Below are positions 63,101-64,000 of a DNA stretch of 64,000 nt, one piece after another. The position numbers were made by a program, and so were the translations under genes. The stretch comes from Nostoc sp. JL33 (GTDB lineage: Bacteria > Cyanobacteriota > Cyanobacteriia > Cyanobacteriales > Nostocaceae), in assembly GCF_017114985.1 (NCBI RefSeq), contig NZ_JABXKP010000081.1:1-64000 (forward strand), written 5' to 3'. The notes beneath the pieces are model-generated. The model did not search any database. It saw only the letters and a program-made list of their open reading frames with translations, and was not told where the DNA came from. Each line of letters starts with the position of its first letter. The first letter of the stretch is position 1.

Positions 63101-64000
63101 ATAAAGAGGAAAAGCGCCTCGTAGCTTATGTAGTACCAAAAACCGAATACAGCAGTGAGCAGGAGAATATGCAATTAATGCAATTGCAGAATGAGCAAGT
63201 TTTGCAATGGCAGATGCTCTATAACGAAACTTATAATCAACCTGTTGATTTTGATCCAAAATTGAATATTGTCGGCTGGAATAGTAGTTACACAAATCAG
63301 CCTATTCCAGCAGAGCAGATGCGTGAGTGGGTGAATAACCAAGTCGAGCAGATTTTGGCTTTGCAACCCAAACGAGTGTTAGAAATTGGTTGTGGAACAG
63401 GTTTGATTCTGTTTAGAGTTGCACCTCATTGCACTAAATATTGTGCAACAGACTTTTCCCCAGTTTCACTTAACTACATTCAGCAGCAGTTACAAAAGCA
63501 AGAAATGCCGCAGGTAACGCTGTATCAGCAAATGGCTACTGACTTCGAGAAAGTAGAAATAGCAGCTTTTGATGCAGTAATTCTGAACTCGGTTGTACAA
63601 TATTTTCCGACTATTGATTATCTGATTAGTGTATTAGAAGGTGCTGTACAGGCAACTGCTCCAGGTGGCTTTATCTTCATAGGAGATGTGCGTAGTTTGC
63701 CACTCTTGCAAGCTTTCCATGCATCAGTGCAACTCTATCAAGCTGAACCTTCCCTTACTCGCTTAGAGTTGCAGCAACGGGTACAAATGCAAATATTCCA
63801 AGAAACAGAGTTAGTCATTGACCCAGCTTTTTTTACTGCAATAAAGCAACGCTTTCCGCAGATTAATCATGTACAAATTCAACTAATGCGGGGTAAACAT
63901 CACAACGAGTTAACTGAGTTTCGTTATAATGTGATTCTTCATACTAGTGCCGAAACTGTTAATAATACTGGAAATCATTCAGTGCTGAACTGGTCTGAAG
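60187..64000 (+). CDS. NRPS with docking domain, C-A-methyltransferase, cut by window end
   Basis: The frame is open from TTG 60187 to the window end (at least 1271 residues). Residues 1-55 (NTVEFLSYLRSLDIQVFIDG, then EGTLTTELRAEIQERKAEII) are a TubC-like N-terminal docking domain. C domain about 75-510 (SFAQQRLWFLDQLIPNNPFY, MHHIVSDGWS). A domain from about 545 (YTSGSTGKPKG near 690, NNYGPTENTVV, YKTGDLVRYRVDGN, RLDEQVKIRGYRMELGE near 941). Pocket residues by eye are D-A-W-L-L-G-N-V-V, close to Leu-type codes. After A8 a SAM-dependent methyltransferase is inserted (RVLEIGCGTGLILFRVAPHC near 1064), the position of N-methyltransferases. A10 and the carrier protein lie beyond 64000. TTG is the only start that includes the docking domain. 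Confidence 0.92.
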   Translation, partial: MNTVEFLSYLRSLDIQVFIDGKKFRCNAPEGTLTTELRAEIQERKAEIIEFLEATNPTNNHSFRPLIPISRSENLPLSFAQQRLWFLDQLIPNNPFYNIPLALNLTGSLNQAALGQTFNEIVRRHEVLRTTVVIQSGQPVQVINPTLTITLPVIDLRQLPQAEREIQARRLTIQEAQRHFNLSTDSLLQVKLLWLDETQYILLLTMHHIVSDGWSIGVLIQEIAALYTAFASNQPSPLAKLTIQYADFAYWQRQWLQGEVLEKQLSYWQKQLDGISMLNLPTDRPRLAAQSYQGARQPLQLSKSLSKALLALGQQEGVTLFITLLAAFQVLLYRYTQQEDIAIGSPIANRNRSEIEGLIGFFVNSLVLRTDLSGNPTFRELLSRVKEVALGAYAHQDLPFEKLVEELHPERNLNQNPLFQVVFALQNAPMSALELPSLTLSPLPFETETTRFDLEFHLWEPNNQNGLWADSSEGISGFVIYSTDLFDDATITRILGHFQILLSGIVANPEQRIAQLPVLSESELDNLLVGWNNTHLDYPEDKCIHQLFESVVEENPDAAALVFGEKQLSYKELNIRSNKLAHYLKKLGVKAEVLVGLCVERSFDMVIGMLGILKAGGAYVPLDPSYPSERLNFMLEDAQVSVLLTHERWLERLKNYNSQTICLDKDWEIISQEIEYNHTSKVKVDNLTYVIYTSGSTGKPKGVKIEHRGLLNLVFWHQKAFTVSPLDRATQICGVGFDACSWEIWPYLSAGASIYFVDDETRQTPEQLRDWLVSKAITITLLPTPLAEKVLLLDFPKNAALRILLTGGDRLNQYPLADHPFQLVNNYGPTENTVVTTSGDISVKNKDNLAPGIGRAIANTQVYILDKHLQPVPIGVSGELYISGDGLARGYLNRSDLTAECFIYHSFTNNLKARLYKTGDLVRYRVDGNIEFLGRLDEQVKIRGYRMELGEIEAVLSQHPAVQQTVVIVREDKEEKRLVAYVVPKTEYSSEQENMQLMQLQNEQVLQWQMLYNETYNQPVDFDPKLNIVGWNSSYTNQPIPAEQMREWVNNQVEQILALQPKRVLEIGCGTGLILFRVAPHCTKYCATDFSPVSLNYIQQQLQKQEMPQVTLYQQMATDFEKVEIAAFDAVILNSVVQYFPTIDYLISVLEGAVQATAPGGFIFIGDVRSLPLLQAFHASVQLYQAEPSLTRLELQQRVQMQIFQETELVIDPAFFTAIKQRFPQINHVQIQLMRGKHHNELTEFRYNVILHTSAETVNNTGNHSVLNWSE

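Overview
The window looks like chromosome of a filamentous, probably heterocyst-forming cyanobacterium of the Nostoc/Anabaena group. The evidence is a psbA gene, a Gun4-type protein, menB, a cyanobacterial ppc, a Mo-dependent-nitrogenase C-terminal-domain protein, very frequent GCGATCGC (HIP1) octamers, heptanucleotide repeat tracts (CCCCACT, TCATTTG, GTTAGGA types) and dense families of small dispersed repeats. No rRNA, tRNA or CRISPR array was recognised.

Layout. 1-1095 is repeat-rich non-coding DNA. 1096-4742 holds a Tat-exported Gfo/Idh/MocA oxidoreductase, an internally deleted MFS transporter, an XdhC-type protein and a MobA/MocA-like nucleotidyltransferase. 4859-8417 (minus strand) holds an ACT-malic enzyme, a Uma2 nuclease and psbA. 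9044-13679 (minus) is an MBOAT acyltransferase paired with a large SGNH-like (DUF1574-type) protein, a likely O-acylation pair. 14182-26640 is mostly plus-strand metabolism: ppc, an aldo/keto reductase, a secreted LEA-like protein, dxs, a coiled-coil repeat protein and mtnA. 26782-35783 holds a small two-gene unit, icd, gun4, a decayed hicB with an intact hicA, an ABC ATPase, an exported superoxide dismutase and a sensor kinase whose phospho-accepting histidine is tyrosine. 36898-38489 holds a Mo-nitrogenase-associated protein, a cupin and a creatininase-family amidohydrolase. 38552-42112 is a decaying region: a DUF1016 fragment, hsdS and hsdM remnants with a Uma2 gene between them, and a frameshifted conserved gene. 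42393-46256 holds menB, a Cys-rich small protein, a truncated redox-enzyme fragment and a lipoprotein esterase.

47370-64000 is the main accessory locus, a nonribosomal peptide synthetase (NRPS) region. It has C-A-PCP-TE (47370), C-A-PCP (52654) and an enzyme running off the window end with a TubC-like docking domain, C, A and an inserted methyltransferase (60187). A GT4 glycosyltransferase and an alpha/beta hydrolase lie between them. By eye, the A-domain pocket residues read Phe-like, Ile/Val-like and Leu-like, so a lipophilic peptide containing an N-methylated Leu-type residue is a reasonable hypothesis. The TE-bearing gene lies upstream of the others, so gene order and chain order differ. 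A complete IS1-type element with an 8-bp target duplication sits between the first two NRPS genes.

The clearest undescribed structure is a family of 104-223 bp non-coding elements with CAATACRSTT-type terminal inverted repeats. Four copies are flanked by 10-bp direct repeats (two perfect, two 9/10). One copy is nested in a second miniature-element family, and another duplicated the stop codon of the glycosyltransferase gene. A third family (about 105 bp, TAAGCTGTTCC ends) has four copies here. Several genes also carry in-frame insertions of small dispersed repeats or heptanucleotide tracts.
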